64,000 nucleotides of DNA. It comes from Simmondsia chinensis (lineage: Eukaryota > Streptophyta > Magnoliopsida > Caryophyllales > Simmondsiaceae). The notes under the pieces are model-generated. The model searched no databases. It worked only from the letters and a program-made list of their open reading frames with translations, and had not been told where the DNA came from. The stretch is from positions 3,967,001 through 4,031,000 of the forward strand of contig JAGTTD010000011.1 of assembly GCA_018398585.1 (NCBI GenBank). The letters are read 5' to 3'. The translations under genes were made by a program, and so were the position numbers. Shown here in pieces: positions 10,066 to 21,700 of this stretch; the first letter of the stretch is position 1, and each line of letters begins with the position of its first letter.

Positions 10066-11292
10066 TTATTCATGTACAGACTTTAATCCCATCCCTCTCG
10101 ATGTTTCTACAATCATTTTACGACAAAGGCCTTTTGTCAATGGATCGGCAAGACTCTTTTCTGACTTTACATAGTCCAGTGATATCACTCCATTTTCTAA
10201 AAGATCCTTCACGATCTTATGCCTGAAACAAATGTGTCTTCTCTTGCCATTATAAACTTTGCTCTTTGCTACAACAATTGCAGCTTGACTGTCACAGTGA
10301 AGTCTTACAGATGGAGCTGGAAGCCCCCACAATGGCACGTCTCCCAATAAACTTCTTAGCCACTCGGCTTCATGACCTGCTAACTCAAGAGCAATAAACT
10401 CAGACTCCATAGTAGACATAGCAGTACAAGAATGCTTAGACGATTTCCAGGATATAGCACCTCCAGCTAGTGTGAACACATATCCACGAGTGGAGTTAAT
10501 TTCATCATTATCAAACACCCAATTGGCGTCACAATATCCTTCTAAAACAGTGGAAAACATACTATAGTGAAGTCCCCAATCCATAGTTCCTTTTAAATAT
10601 TTAAGCAACCTTTTTAATGCGTTCCAGTGCTCTTGATTAGGATTATGTGTGTATTTACAGAGTCTACTCACAGCATATGTAATATCAGGTCTAGTACGGT
10701 TCATCAAAAATATAACACTACCAATTATTTTAGCATATTCAGTTTGGCACATAGCAATACCTGTATGTTTCATTAGATGTACACGGGAGTCATAGGGTGT
10801 TCTTACAGTATCAGCATTAAACATGTCAAACTTTCTAAGTATCTTCTCAACATAGTGAGACTGATTCAGGCTTATACCTTCAGGAGTTTTCATAATTTTA
10901 ACTCCTAGAATCACGTCTGCCTTACCCATATTTTTCATATCAAATTTAGAGCATAGAAAGTTTTTCGTTTCGCTAACGACATTTAAGTTTGTGCCAAATA
11001 TCAACATATCATCAACATATAGACATACTATCACACAACCATTTGAATTAGTCTTAAGATACACACAAGAGTCTCCGTCATTTACACGAAAATTGTTAGC
11101 TACTAGTATGCTATTAAATTTCTCATGCCACTGTTTAGGTGCCTGTTTGAGACCATATAGATATTTCATAAGTTTACAAACTTTCTTTTCATTACCAGGG
11201 ACAACGAAACCCTCAGGTTGTTCCATATAAATCTCTTTATCTAGGTCACCATTAAGAAAAACGGTTTTAACATCCATTTGATGTATTACCAA
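10066..11292 (-). pseudogene. Copia B reverse transcriptase and RNase H
   Basis: A 408-codon open frame begins within the RT ([20 protein letters not shown]). It includes [11 protein letters not shown], the catalytic [11 protein letters not shown] box, the thumb block [11 protein letters not shown], and RNase H motifs: GYCDANW with the first Asp, TMESEFIAL with the Glu, and HCDSQAA with the next Asp. It ends with the usual ...[10 protein letters not shown] block. This domain copies element RNA to cDNA and removes the RNA strand. The N-terminal RT part lies upstream in other frames, so this is a broken polyprotein even though the stretch itself is open. Confidence 0.9.
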
Positions 11293-12101
11293 ATCATGAA
11301 CAGACGCAAGGGCAATCAGGGTTCTAATTGTTGCTATTTTAGCGACGGGTGAATAAGTACCGAAATAATCTAACCCCTTTTTCTAGGTATAGCCATTTGC
11401 CACTAACCTTGCCTTAAACTTATCTATTGACCCATCAGCCTTCATTTTTCTTCTAAAGACCCACTTACAACCTATTGGTTTACAACCTCTTGGAAGGTCT
11501 ACCAATTCCCATGTGTGATTGCTAAGAATTGATTCTAGTTCGCTATTAATAGCCTATTTCCAAAAGGTAGAGTCAACCGATCTAATAGCCTCATCGTAGG
11601 TTTTAGGGTCTTCTTCTAACATATATACACTTACTATTTCCTCATTTATATAGTTATTTTCTGTTAGGAAAGTAGTAACATAATCGGGCCTAAAGTTGGT
11701 CTCTTTCCTAACTCTTTTACTTCTTCTAATTTCAGGAGTGTCTATATCGTTGGTATGATCATAGTTAACAGTCATATTATGAGAAGGCAAACTAGATGAT
11801 TGTACACCATTAGATTTCAAGGGGAATATATGTTCAAAGAATTCAGCGTCTCTAGATTCAATGATACTACCGCATGCATATGAATTATTAGATCCCTTGA
11901 ATAAGAAACGATAAGCAGTACTATGATAAGCATACCCAATAAAAATAGAATCAACAGTCTTAGGTCCAATTTTACTTCATTTAAAGTCGGGTAACCCAAC
12001 CTTGGCTAGGCACCCCCACACTTTCAAGTATTTCAGATTAGGTGAATGACCTTTCCACATTTCATATGGGGTTTTATCTAGCATTTTATGAGGAACTTTG
12101 T
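11293..12101 (-). pseudogene. Copia B integrase-RT linker and RT start, broken
   Basis: The minus-strand frame 11820-11554 carries TPEIRRSKRVRKETNFRPDY, the common block before copia RT, then EEDPKTYDEAIRSVDSTFWK. A stop interrupts at about 11551, and the frame continues to the NHTWELVDLPRGCKP-type block and further stops near 11381. The 11999-11817 part is the linker with a FLGYAYHSTAYRF-like region in another frame. Several independent breaks make this pseudogenic. Confidence 0.75.
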
Positions 12102-13196
12102 TTAGCACATGACAAGCAGATAAGACGCCTCCCCCCACATGTTATCAGGTAGTGCAGAGCTAATTAACATTGCATTCATCATGCTCTTTAAAGTTCTATT
12201 TTTCCTTTCGGCGATGCCGTTAGATTGTGGACAGTAAGGAGAGCTTCGCTCATGTATTATTCCATTTTCCTCACAAAATTTTTCTAGAGAAGTTGGATCA
12301 TATTCTCCTTCTCTATCGGACCTAACTCTTTTTATTTTCCTTCCTAATTGATTTTCTACTTCAGCTTTGTACTTCAAAAATATTTCTTCTGCTTCATCTT
12401 TAGTACTTATGAGGTATGCCACTGAGTATCTAGAATAATCATCTACAAATGCCATGTAGTATCTTTTTCTACCTCTACTCATTAGGCTTTTATAGTCTCC
12501 TAAATCAGTGTGGATTAACTCAAAAAGTTCTGATTGTCTCTCAACATACTTAGCTTCTGCACATACTTCACACTTATTAAAGCTGGTATTACTGAAGTTA
12601 GGAATCATATTCATTTTCTTAAGTCGTTTAACTGACTCAACATTTATGTGTCCTAAGCGAGCATGCCACAATTCAAGTGATTCAACAATATAAGCAGAAG
12701 ATGTACTAGCATTATTATTCATGGAAACAGCATCAAGGACAAATAGACCAGCATTACAAAAATCCTTGCCCACAAATTCACCATTCCTAGTTAGGACTGG
12801 TTTATCTGAATCAAATGATAATTTCAAACCAGCTTTAATCAAGAGACTACCCGAAATTAGATTCCTACGCATTTCAGACACATGCAGCACATTCGTTAAA
12901 GTAAGAAATTTTCTAGAAGTGAGTTTTAAAGAGATCTTCCCATTTTCGAGGATAGGTGCTACTGCAGAATTGCCCATGAAGACTACCTCCCCATTAGACA
13001 TTTTTTGGTATTCTTGAAACATGCTTTGGTTTGTGCAGATATGCCTGGTAGCCCCAGTGTCCACGATCCATTCTGTCATATTGTTCACCAGGTTCACCTC
13101 TGAAACAACAGCTACAATGTTCTCTGTTTCTACAAGATGAGCTTTGTGCTTTTGCAATCCTTGGCCATATGTCCACGTTTTCCACAGTGATAGCAA
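12102..13196 (-). pseudogene. Copia B protease and integrase
   Basis: The 364-codon open frame starts in the gag end. It contains WIVDTGATRHICTNQS (aspartic protease, D-T-G intact), then NVLHVSEMRRNLISGSLL and the GAG-pre-integrase block LWHARLGHINVES with CEVCAEAKY. The integrase core has catalytic Asp in LIHTDLGDYK, Asp in FVDDYSRYSVAYL and Glu in NGIAERKNRTLKS. All catalytic residues look present. The frame closes at ASYLLVMC near 12102, where the next frame continues, so a frameshift ends it. Confidence 0.85.
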
Positions 13197-13939
13197 TCTC
13201 CGAGAAATTTGTTGTTTGGCTTTTGAATTTTTCCACTAGGTTTGAAACTTGAATAACCCTTCTTTCCTTTATTTTTAAACATGTCAAATGCACTGGTCCT
13301 CGCTTCTACAATATTAGCCTTAGAAAGATCTGAATATGAATACCTCATGTCCTTAAGTGTATTCTCTTCTTCAATCTTCAAGTGGTTTACTAACTCTTCT
13401 AATGTCAGGTTCTTCTTTTTATGCATAAGTAGGTTTCTATAATCCTTCCAGGAAGGTGAAAGTTTTTCAATTAAAACATATGCTTGTATAATTTCACAAA
13501 TTTTAAGACCTTCTGACGATAGAGTAGTTACTATATTTTCATATTCATGGACTTGATCAATTATCGGTTTATTGTCCATGAATTTGAAATCTAGCCACTT
13601 ACTAACAGCATATTTTCTAGTCCCTATATCATCACCTCCATATTTTTTCTATAGAGAATCCTATTTTTCTTTTGATGATTCTAATTTTACATAAATATCA
13701 AAAAGGCCATCACTCATATAATGTAACAAATTCCCTCTACAAGTTCGGTCATCTGCGGTGAATTTTTATTGATAGGCTTTTTTCTCATTTTCATCGTTAG
13801 GTTCCTTTTTTCTATAGAGTACATAATCGATACAAACTTGTTGAAGGAAAAATAAGATTTTCTGAGACCACCTTTTATAATTTTTTCCGTCAAGTGGTTC
13901 AACTTTAGACATGTCGGGAAGGGGTAATTTGGTTGCCAT
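13130..13939 (-). pseudogene. Copia B gag
   Basis: The likely start is ATG at 13939-13937, giving MATKLPLPDMSKVEPLDGKN, then RWSQKILFFLQQV, typical of copia gag. An in-frame TAA occurs about 60 codons in, and further breaks follow up to about 13600. The open frame 13579-13130 holds the C-terminal gag with the zinc knuckle CYHCGKRGHMAKDC. It overlaps the protease frame by about 65 bp in a different phase. Confidence 0.85.
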
Positions 13940-14086
13940 GTTTAAATATTAGTAAGCGAAACCGTAGCAGTAGATTACAACGAAATTACTGTAGTGAATG
14001 ACAGCGAAATACTGTAGTAAATTATTTCAGTAATTTGTTCTGCAGAATTCAACAAAGCATGTAATACATAAAGTCGTCTTTTAGAT

Positions 14087-15081
14087 TGTTGTAAAATTAA
14101 ACAGTAACCGCAGCGAAATTAATCAAATAAACGCAGTAAAACACGGTTGTAAGTTTGCAGGAAAATAAACTGAAAAATACTGCAGCACAAACTACGCAAA
14201 AAAATACGCAGGTAAATATGCAGAAAAATACTGTAGAATTACGTAGTAGAATACTTTCAAAAATATGTTGTTAAGTACGCAGTAAAGTTCACTGTAAAAT
14301 ACTGTATAAACGCGCAGTAAATTTCAGCGAAATTTTTTTCAGAATATCTAAACACAGCAATCAAATGACACTAAAAATTAAGAAATTGAATACAATACCG
14401 AAGACATCGTGTCGTGGGAAGTACCACTGGCCTAAAAGACGATTTCGCCACTGCTTCGGTGCAAACAGCTGTATTGGCGGCCGTCCTCCAAGATTAACAT
14501 TGTTCGATCACTAGCGTGCACTCGATAGTGACCGGGTAGGAGAGCCTTAAGAACTTTGCCCAGTATTTTAAGAGAGAGAGAGAGAGAAGACCAAACGAAG
14601 AAGGAAATACTGTTTGTGTTGTTTTTATTTTTTGGATTATGAAAACCGGTGAGGAAGAGCCCTATTTATAATAGCATTTTCGGCACGGTTTGTTATAACC
14701 GGAGCCTAAAAACCAACTACTAAACTTGCAACCGAAGCCTAAAAACCAGCCACGGTATTTGCTAACGTTACAATATTGGAAACCGGGATTTACTCAACCG
14801 ACTTTGAATGTTACAATAGCGAGTTACTTTTGTTGTTTCCGCAAAATAAATATACTCGCCCTTGCCCTCGCCCGAGCACGGCACGGCGGGCGGGTGGAGC
14901 GTGTGTGGTGTCCATTCTTTCACCCAAGACTCAATTTAAATAGGAGGTTTACATATACCCTTATAAACTCAACCAAACCCCCTTAATTTGTCTATGTGGG
15001 ATAGAGGGCACTTTGTTATATTGTTAATACGGGATGTAACTTTCACAATATTTAAGGTTGGTTTGTATCATTTTTTCAACA
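14087..15081 (-). repeat. Copia B 5' LTR
   Basis: This right-hand LTR of about 995 bp starts TGTTGTAAAATTAAAC and ends TTTTTTCAACA. On the minus strand it has the same short ACTGTA / TACGCAG repeats as its partner and a GA tract near 14571-14587. The leader just inside it (14086 downward) reads ATCTAAAAGACGACTT, which is not the usual initiator-Met primer site. Confidence 0.85.
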
Positions 15082-15086
15082 GTTAC

Positions 15087-15332
15087 GAGAATGAATGGCG
15101 GCTCAGTAGGGTGGCCCAAAATTTCTTCACCAGGGCGATATTGCTTTTATAATTCACGCAAGATGTCCATCATTTCGCTTTGTTCTTGCTTAGTGGAGGA
15201 AATGTCCGATTGAAAACGACTTTCAAAGACCTTGAGTCGTTCATCCATGGTACAGAGAAATCGAGCCTCAATATTGTCCAGACGAGCCTCGAGTCATTGC
15301 AAATCAGTCGCACTCATTGTGCCATCTGCCAT
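15087..15332 (-). pseudogene. LARD-like element gag start
   Basis: The minus strand from ATG 15332-15330 reads MADGTMSATDLQ, a stop, then in the same frame LEARLDNIEARF ... DERLKVFESRFQSDISS. This is the charged coiled-coil-like start typical of retroelement gag proteins. The frame continues through a further stop (about 15148) to PTEPPFILV and meets the Copia B insertion. Across the insertion the codons rejoin as LVTTSVTGTAGNQ, which confirms that one gag was interrupted. Confidence 0.65.
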
Positions 15333-15377
15333 AATCGAGTAAGAAAAACGCAGCACAAACCGGAATCTAATACCAAA

Positions 15378-15610
15378 TGATGTAATCAAATGAGATTCAT
15401 CAAGAATTAGGGCAAAAGATTGAGATTAGAAAGAGAGAGAAGGGGAATTAGAGTTAGAAATTGGGGAAAGAGATAGAGGTAGAGTCGAGAGAGAGAGAGA
15501 GAGAGAGAGAGAAGGCGAGAGCGAAAGATATTTGTTTTTATTGATTGACTTAAAATGCTAATACAATCACGTACTTATACTAATCCACATTACATCAAGC
15601 ACTTGTATCA
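15378..15610 (-). repeat. 5' LTR of the LARD-like element
   Basis: This is the right-hand copy of the terminal repeat, 233 bp, ending TTGTATCA just before TTCTATAG of the L1 host. Just inside it on the minus strand is TTTGGTATTAGATTCCGG, a mutated initiator-Met tRNA primer site. The GA tract (15489-15512) lies in the same place as in the left LTR. Confidence 0.8.
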
Positions 15611-17740
15611 TTCTATAGTTAATGGAGTGCGGGTGGGTAATTTTGCCATGGGTAGGGGAATCCCTCAAGGGGACCCCTTATCCCCTTACCTATTTATAAT
15701 GGTAATGATCAATGAGTCCTGTTTTGCATTAATAAATTCACCCCCATCTTCTTTTTGTTGGTGATTGCATTCTATTCTTTGAGGCTAATGTGTATGCTAC
15801 ATCCAAAGTGAAAAATATAGTGGACTTGGTTTGTTGTGCATCGAATTTTGCTAAATCAAAAGCATTTTTTTCATCTAATATTGACCCCATAACTAAAGAC
15901 CAATGTCTTAGCTTCTTGAGGTTAGACCTTATGTGTGAGGGTGAAAAATACCTTGGGTTCCAACTTATGTGGGGTAAATCTAAAACACGAACCCTTACTT
16001 TTCTGGTACATTGTATTAGGAATCGGCTGAAAGGATGGGCTAACTCTTTGTTGTCTCACACAGGGAGGGAAATTCTTATTAAGTCCATCCTTTCTTCCAT
16101 TCCTATTTATACAATGCAGTGTTTCAAATTACCTAAAAGTTTTTGTCAAAAAATTAATACCCTCATAGCGGCTTACTGGTGAAAAGGTGAGGCAAATAGT
16201 GCTAGGGGAGTCCATGGAAAAATTGAAATGTTATTTCAAGACCGAGAGAGGAAGAGAGGGGGGGGGGGTGTTAAAGATTTCATTCTTACTCTGTTGGAAA
16301 AGCACGCTTGGTGAATCATTCAAAATTCGGATTCCTTCTGGGTAAGGGTCATGAAAGGGCTACACTTTCCGACCTGGTCTTTTCTTAAGGCTCGTTTGGG
16401 AAGCTGCCCATCCTGGTGGTGATGGAGTGTTGTAGAAGGTCGAAACTTCATATCTAAAGATATTATTTAGTCAATAGGAAATGGTTCTAGTGTCAATATA
16501 TGGGACTCAAAATTGATTCCAGGATTCAATTCTCCCCAGGCCCCAGTCTCCTTTGGATCGGGCTCACACCCGAAAAAGGTGGATGAATTGATAAACATTA
16601 ACACTAGAAGATGGAATTGGCATAAGGTTAGATCACTCTTTCCAAAGACAGTGGCTGACCAAATAGAGAAAATACCTATTGGTGGGTCTGATGTAGTAAA
16701 TAGATGGGTTTGGATAGGGGCTAGAGATGGTGTTTATAGCGTCCAAAGGGGTTACAAGAAATGGATATGTAATGAGGTGGGACAGAGTGTGGAGGGTGAT
16801 TCATCGTGTTCACATCAAAATAATAAAGGCCTTCTCCCTCATTTGGAGGATCCCATGCGAGCCAAAAATTAAATTTTTCTTATGGCGTATGTGTCAAAAC
16901 GCCCTTGCAACCAAGAAAAAAAAAACTATATTCTAGAAAGCTCTCTTCCTCCCCTGAATGTCCCCGATGTCATGAAGATGTTGAAACTATTGAGCATATC
17001 CTTTTCTTCTGTCCATTTTCTCGCGTAGCCTGGGCTTCATCAAACTTGGGACTCAAACCTAAAATGCAGGGATTCCCGAGTTTCTTGAGGTGGTGGGAAA
17101 TGCTTTGTCATGAGTTTAAAAAAGACATTTGGGTTATTGCTAATTGTGCTTATCTTTGCTGGTGTATTTGGAAAAACCGTTGCAATTTTGTTTTTAGGGA
17201 TAAGAGTCTCACCCACAAGATGTTATGTAACCAAGCCAGTGCCCAAGCTTAGGAGTTCCTGGCAACATTATAGAGTTAAGACAACTCTGACCGCTACATC
17301 AGACAAAATAGATGGGCTCCACCTCCACAATCTTTCATTAAACTTAATGTGGATGCTACGTGGTGCGCAAAGCGTGGGTCAACTGCTGCCGTTGTCGCGC
17401 GCAAGAGATTCAATTAGAAGCTACTCCGAGGAGCTTGCTTATTAGCTAAAGCCTCGGGATTGAGAAAAGTGATGATCGATTCGGATTGTATGGAGGCGGT
17501 CAATTTTTTGAATCACAAGTCTACCCCACCATGGGATGTTCTTCTAGTGATAAATGATATTCTACTAAATAGGTCTCTTTTTGAATGTATAAATGGGAGC
17601 AAAGTTACATTTAGGTGATGATTGTAATTATGATTGGTGCTTTAATCCACCTCAGGAACTAGCTGATGTAACTGTTCGTGATCTAATGTAGTTTTCTCTC
17701 GACTTGTTTGCCGGTGTGTTTTGATAAAAAAAATCAAATG
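15611..17740 (+). pseudogene. L1-type LINE remnant: RT end, zf-RVT and RNase H
   Basis: Plus-strand translation gives VRVGNFAMGRGIPQGDPLSP (RT motif, 15625-15690). Next come the RT C-terminal block with KSKAFFSSNI and LGFQLMWGKSKTRTLTFL, and an IFLSRAGREILIKS-like LSHTGREILIKSILSSIP. The zf-RVT domain follows (KIKFFLWRMCQNALATK, then CPRCHEDVETIEHILFFC, about 16870-17020). Last is a decayed RNase H (NVDATW near 17350, IDSDCMEAVNFL near 17480). Stops and frameshifts are many, and the segment that should hold the YADD box is deleted near 15760. The LINE probably ends near 17735 at an A-rich stretch. Its 5' part is the short piece at 3684-3717. Confidence 0.85.
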
Positions 17741-18482
17741 GTTTTTGAATTCTTTTAGTTGGTTCAGATTTCTTTGACGTAATTTTTGAAGATAGGGGAT
17801 CAAATTGATTGTAGTTCATAGTTTGGAAGTACCTTTGACAAAAGTACAAGTCGAGGATCATATTAATTTTGACTAATAGTGTTTATGGGGTGTTCTTGAT
17901 GAAATTAAAAGTTCAGAATGTCACTTTTATTTGGACTAATAGTTCGGGGGTCTCTTTAAATATTATCCTAAAAATATATTATCAAACTTCACAATACATA
18001 AACAAAAATTTCTTGTGCTAAAAAAAACACACCCAAAATTTTCTCAATTGCTTAGTTTTTAGCTTCTACCTCTAGTTAAAAGAAGAAGTACCAACTTTGC
18101 CCCCCTTTTTAAAAGTTAAAAAAAAAACTATTCTTTTACTTTAAACCAAAAGTATATTTTTTCAATAAGATCAAACACCATTAAAATTTCTAAACCCCGA
18201 AAAAATAATCTCAAACAAGGGGAGTAAGGTAAATTTAAAAAAAAAATTTAGACAATTTTATTCTTATTTTAATTATAATTCTCTTTATTTTTACCTCTTT
18301 ATTTAATTATTAAATAAGGATAATTTATTTACCTTTATTACCCTTATTTCTTTTAAATTAATATATTTAAAAAGGATAAAATATTATCTTATACTTTATC
18401 TCTTAACTTTTATTTACTCTTTTATTCAATTATTAAATAAAACATAATTAATAGAAGTACAGTGGATAAAACAACGAACAAC
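17741..18482. other. AT-rich intergenic DNA upstream of the Barentsz gene
   Basis: The part 17755-17950 carries degenerate copies of the same 60-bp type of repeat seen at 2930-3240, in opposite orientation. The rest, to about 18480, is A/T-rich with several long A runs and no coding sign. The promoter of the downstream gene should lie in the right-hand part, but I cannot fix a TATA box with confidence. Confidence 0.5.
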
Positions 18483-18759
18483 GAAAACACCCCAGCACCA
18501 CAACTATCTCATAAAAAATCCCTAAAAATATCAGATAAGCCCTCTCTCTCTCTCGATCTCAAAACTTCCCAATCTATGTATATTCTTCGAAGTCTTCGTT
18601 GGTGTATTTGCTGACGAACCCCACAAGTCCATCTCTTTCTCTCTCTTCAACAAATTGTGGGTAGAATTCAAAATTCCAAATTGAATTCAATCCAATTAGG
18701 GTTTTTGATCGACGGAGATTTCGCGATTTGGGGGGGTGAGAATTTAGGGTTTTTTTAAG
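18483..18759 (+). promoter_or_regulatory. Probable 5' UTR and core promoter of the Barentsz gene
   Basis: A CT-rich tract (CCTCTCTCTCTCTCGATC, about 18541-18560) lies about 200 bp before the start codon, a common feature near plant transcription starts. No competing ATG opens a long frame between it and the start at 18760. The exact transcription start cannot be read from the sequence. Confidence 0.4.
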
Positions 18760-21700
18760 ATGGAGGAGGGGGAGTACGAGAGTGATCCGGAGGAGGCGAA
18801 GTTGTCTTTGAAGATGCGAAGAAGGGAGGCGAGCGACGATGAGGAGGAGGAAGAGAGAGAATTAAGGAGAGAGAAGGCAGCGGCGTCGGGTGATTCCGAG
18901 CGAGAATCGGACACTCAGGGTGGCGCGGCGGAGTATGATGATGAGGAGGAGGAAGATCTGGACGGTGGGGATGAAGCGGAAGCGGAAGCGGAAGAGTATT
19001 ATGATGGGGAAGAGGAAGAGGAGGAGTATGATGGTGGGGATGGCGGAATTGCCCTGCAAAGCGGTGGTGGCGGTGGTGGAGAAGAGGATGGTGGGTTGCT
19101 GGAGGCGGCAGGGGAGAAGGGTTTGGTGGTGGATGAGGGTCAGGGTCAGGAGGAGAAGAAAGAGAATGAGCCGTTTGCGGTGCCGACTTCCGGGGCGTTT
19201 TATATGCACGATGACCGGTTTCGGGACAATGCCGGTGGTCGGCAAAGGTAGATCTTGCATCTGGGTTTTGAAATTCTTTGCCATTGTATTGTTTGTTGTT
19301 GCAACTTAAATATGAACGTAAAATTTGATATAAATATGTTAAGATCGAGGAATAACTTGGAATCCACCGAAGAGAGGAAAGCAACTAGGGTTCGATAGTG
19401 AGTAACTGTTGCATGAATAAAACTAGTACATAAGACTTGTGCTACTATTTATAAGGAAAACTATGCAAAACCCTAAAATGTAAAATTACCATAATAACAC
19501 TGTACTCTGCCAATTGTAAAGGTGGCCTAAAAACACGTTTAGAGGGCGAAATGGGGGAAATAGGTGGGGCCTGCAACGAAGCGGTTGAGGTTGCATAATT
19601 GGGTCTGAGAGCTTTCATGTGATATGTGTTTGTCCCGTAACTCTTGATGGATCAAAAGTTATGCTCGTTTGAAGTTGCAACGGCAGATTAGTGTTTTCGG
19701 CCCACCCATTTGGGTTTCCCTTGGTCCAATTGCTCCATAAACTCTTCAGCTACTTGTCCTACATCAAAATCCAAGATTGAGTTTAATTCTTTTCAATTGA
19801 GTCCTTATTCTGATTGACTGAGATGGGTTGAATTGATTGGTAAGAATATAACTTCTTTCTGCGTTTGCGGGTTGTAGCCTTGTAGTTCATCAGTTGATTG
19901 TATATTTTTACAATTTGAGAAATACAGTTACTTCTATCAAGTATTATTTTCTTGTTGCAATGTTCTTTTAGGCTTAAAAGGATGAAAAGACGCGTCTTTT
20001 ATCAGTGAGAACTAAATTAATTGAGAGTACTTAGTCTGTGTTGTGGCAAATTGTAGCGCTAGTGATATACAGTGTATGGCAAGGTCTTGTTGGTATGTGG
20101 CTATTTGTTGATTCATGCATCTCATGCCCACCTAAACCTAAATGAGGAGATGACCTTATGAGTGGCAGGTTGAAATACGTGTAGTTGACATAGAGATTTA
20201 GGATAGAGGAGCACAACGAAGCTAGTTCATAGCGCCTCTAGGCTTACATGTTTGCTATTGGTGCCGCCTTTTTGTTGCTTGTTGCTTGTATGCTTTATTG
20301 TTTTGTTCTTGCTTTTTAGGGTAGGGGGCCCTCGGATATAGCATCCCTTTAGGGGTAAGGCTGCATACATTTCAACCCCCCCCAAACACCCCCCCCCCCC
20401 CCCCCAAAAAAAAAAAAAAGACCCTGCTTCCATTGTGGTACTGGGTTTGTTATTGTTGTTATGCATCTCATACCCATCTCATGTTAGTATCATGAACCCA
20501 TTTCAGCAATGACTGGAAATCATAGTGATGCAGAAACTTTCACTGGTTATACATATTGTCGTATAATGAGGTACATGGATAAGCAGGAATGTTTTAAGCT
20601 CAGGCTATGCCTGAGGCAGTAAGAAGATATGCAATTTTGACATTAACATAGGATTAAATACCTGGACACTAATGGGATTGACATTTGGAAACTATGAGAA
20701 AGAATAACTTTACCAATGAGATTAATAGCGAGCTATCGGTGAAGGAAAGTTCAATTGCTGAAGAACATGCATGCAACAGTGGTGTGCAGAGTTTGCAAAT
20801 CATGTATTCCAGGTGGAATTCGAAGGCAGTCACTGATAATGGTAGTCTTAGTCTATGGGTTTCTGCAGATTTTGTTCATGAGGTTTATTGTCTGAAATTG
20901 CTCTTGAAGTTGATGTAGTAAAGGATGCATGATGGAGATAGGTAATTGAACTCATTAGATGCGTTTACACATCCAGTTGGAACACTTTTTATCCAGAAAT
21001 AGTCTGTGGCTTTTTCCTTGAACTGTGTGAGTTTAAAATTTTTGTTGTTCTTGGTGTTTCAATGAAAAGACACGTGTTAAGTCTGCTTTGAGATGACAGG
21101 GTTAAACCTCCTAAAAGTTATATTGCCTGGATCATGTCAATGTTAATGAAAATGCATCTGTGGATGATTGGGTACTAACATACCGTCACCGGATCCCAAT
21201 AGAACTCCGAAATTAAGCGTGCTTGGGCGAGAGTAGTACCAGGATGGGTGACCTCCTGGGAAGTCCTCACCCTTAGGTTGGGGGCACTCGGAAACAGCCT
21301 CTCTTTGGGGGTAATACCCTGAAGGGGGAAGGCTGCGTACATCCGCCCCCCAGACCCTCCTTAGGCGGGAGCCCTTGGGGCACTGGGTATGTTGCTTTTG
21401 CTTTTATCTATGGATGATTATTGGGAGTTTAGAGTTTGGAATTTGGGGATGGGTTTACAGGGAATTATATTTTAGTTGTACGAGTTTGGATTCGTTAGGA
21501 GTGTACTATTGTAGTTCACCATCTGATCACAAGTCATTGAGCTGAGCCAAATGCAGAAGAGAGGGATTGGAAATTCCTTCATCCCCAATTTTAGCCAGTC
21601 TTTGGTTCTTTCCTTTTCTATTTTGCTTAGTTCCAGTTACATGAATTGTTTTTCATGTTCATTCTTGATCACGACAAAGCTTATCTTGCATATGTTCCAA

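Larger units (their letters stand above)
8457..15081 (-). mobile_element. Copia B, nearly complete Ty1/copia retrotransposon
   Basis: This 6.6-kb element reads on the minus strand. Its LTRs are 8457-9468 (3' LTR) and 14087-15081 (5' LTR), with ends TGTTGTAAAATT and TTTCCGACA or TTTTCAACA on the plus strand. Target duplications are GTTAT (8452-8456) and GTTAC (15082-15086). All domains are present in order: gag with zinc knuckle, protease, integrase, RT and RNase H. A purine tract lies just before the 3' LTR. Stops and frameshifts in gag, between integrase and RT, and at the RT start show it cannot be active now. It sits inside the gag-like frame of the LARD-like element. Confidence 0.9.
3718..15610 (-). 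mobile_element. Non-autonomous LTR retroelement (LARD-like), host of two nested Copia elements
   Basis: Two near-identical LTRs of about 234 bp (3718-3951 and 15378-15610) start with TGATGTAATCA and end with TTGTATCA on the plus strand. They are flanked by TCCTA (3713-3717) and TTCTA (15611-15615), a target duplication with one change. The element reads on the minus strand. Next to the right-hand (5') LTR is TTTGGTATTAGATTC, a damaged initiator-Met tRNA primer site. Without the two inserted Copia elements only about 1.7 kb of internal DNA remains. It encodes a gag-like reading frame but no recognisable protease, RT or integrase, so it must have depended on another element. Confidence 0.8.

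Noticed and set aside
18755..19384. Minus-strand frame of 209 codons, rich in Pro and His
   Set aside because: It is the shadow of the Glu/Gly-rich first exon of the Barentsz gene; the plus-strand frame has the domain match and splice junctions.
21186..21273. A possible functional 5S rRNA gene
   Set aside because: The first about 20 bases do not match 5S rRNA, the 3' end runs into the SINE body with no terminator, and the whole unit has its own target duplication.
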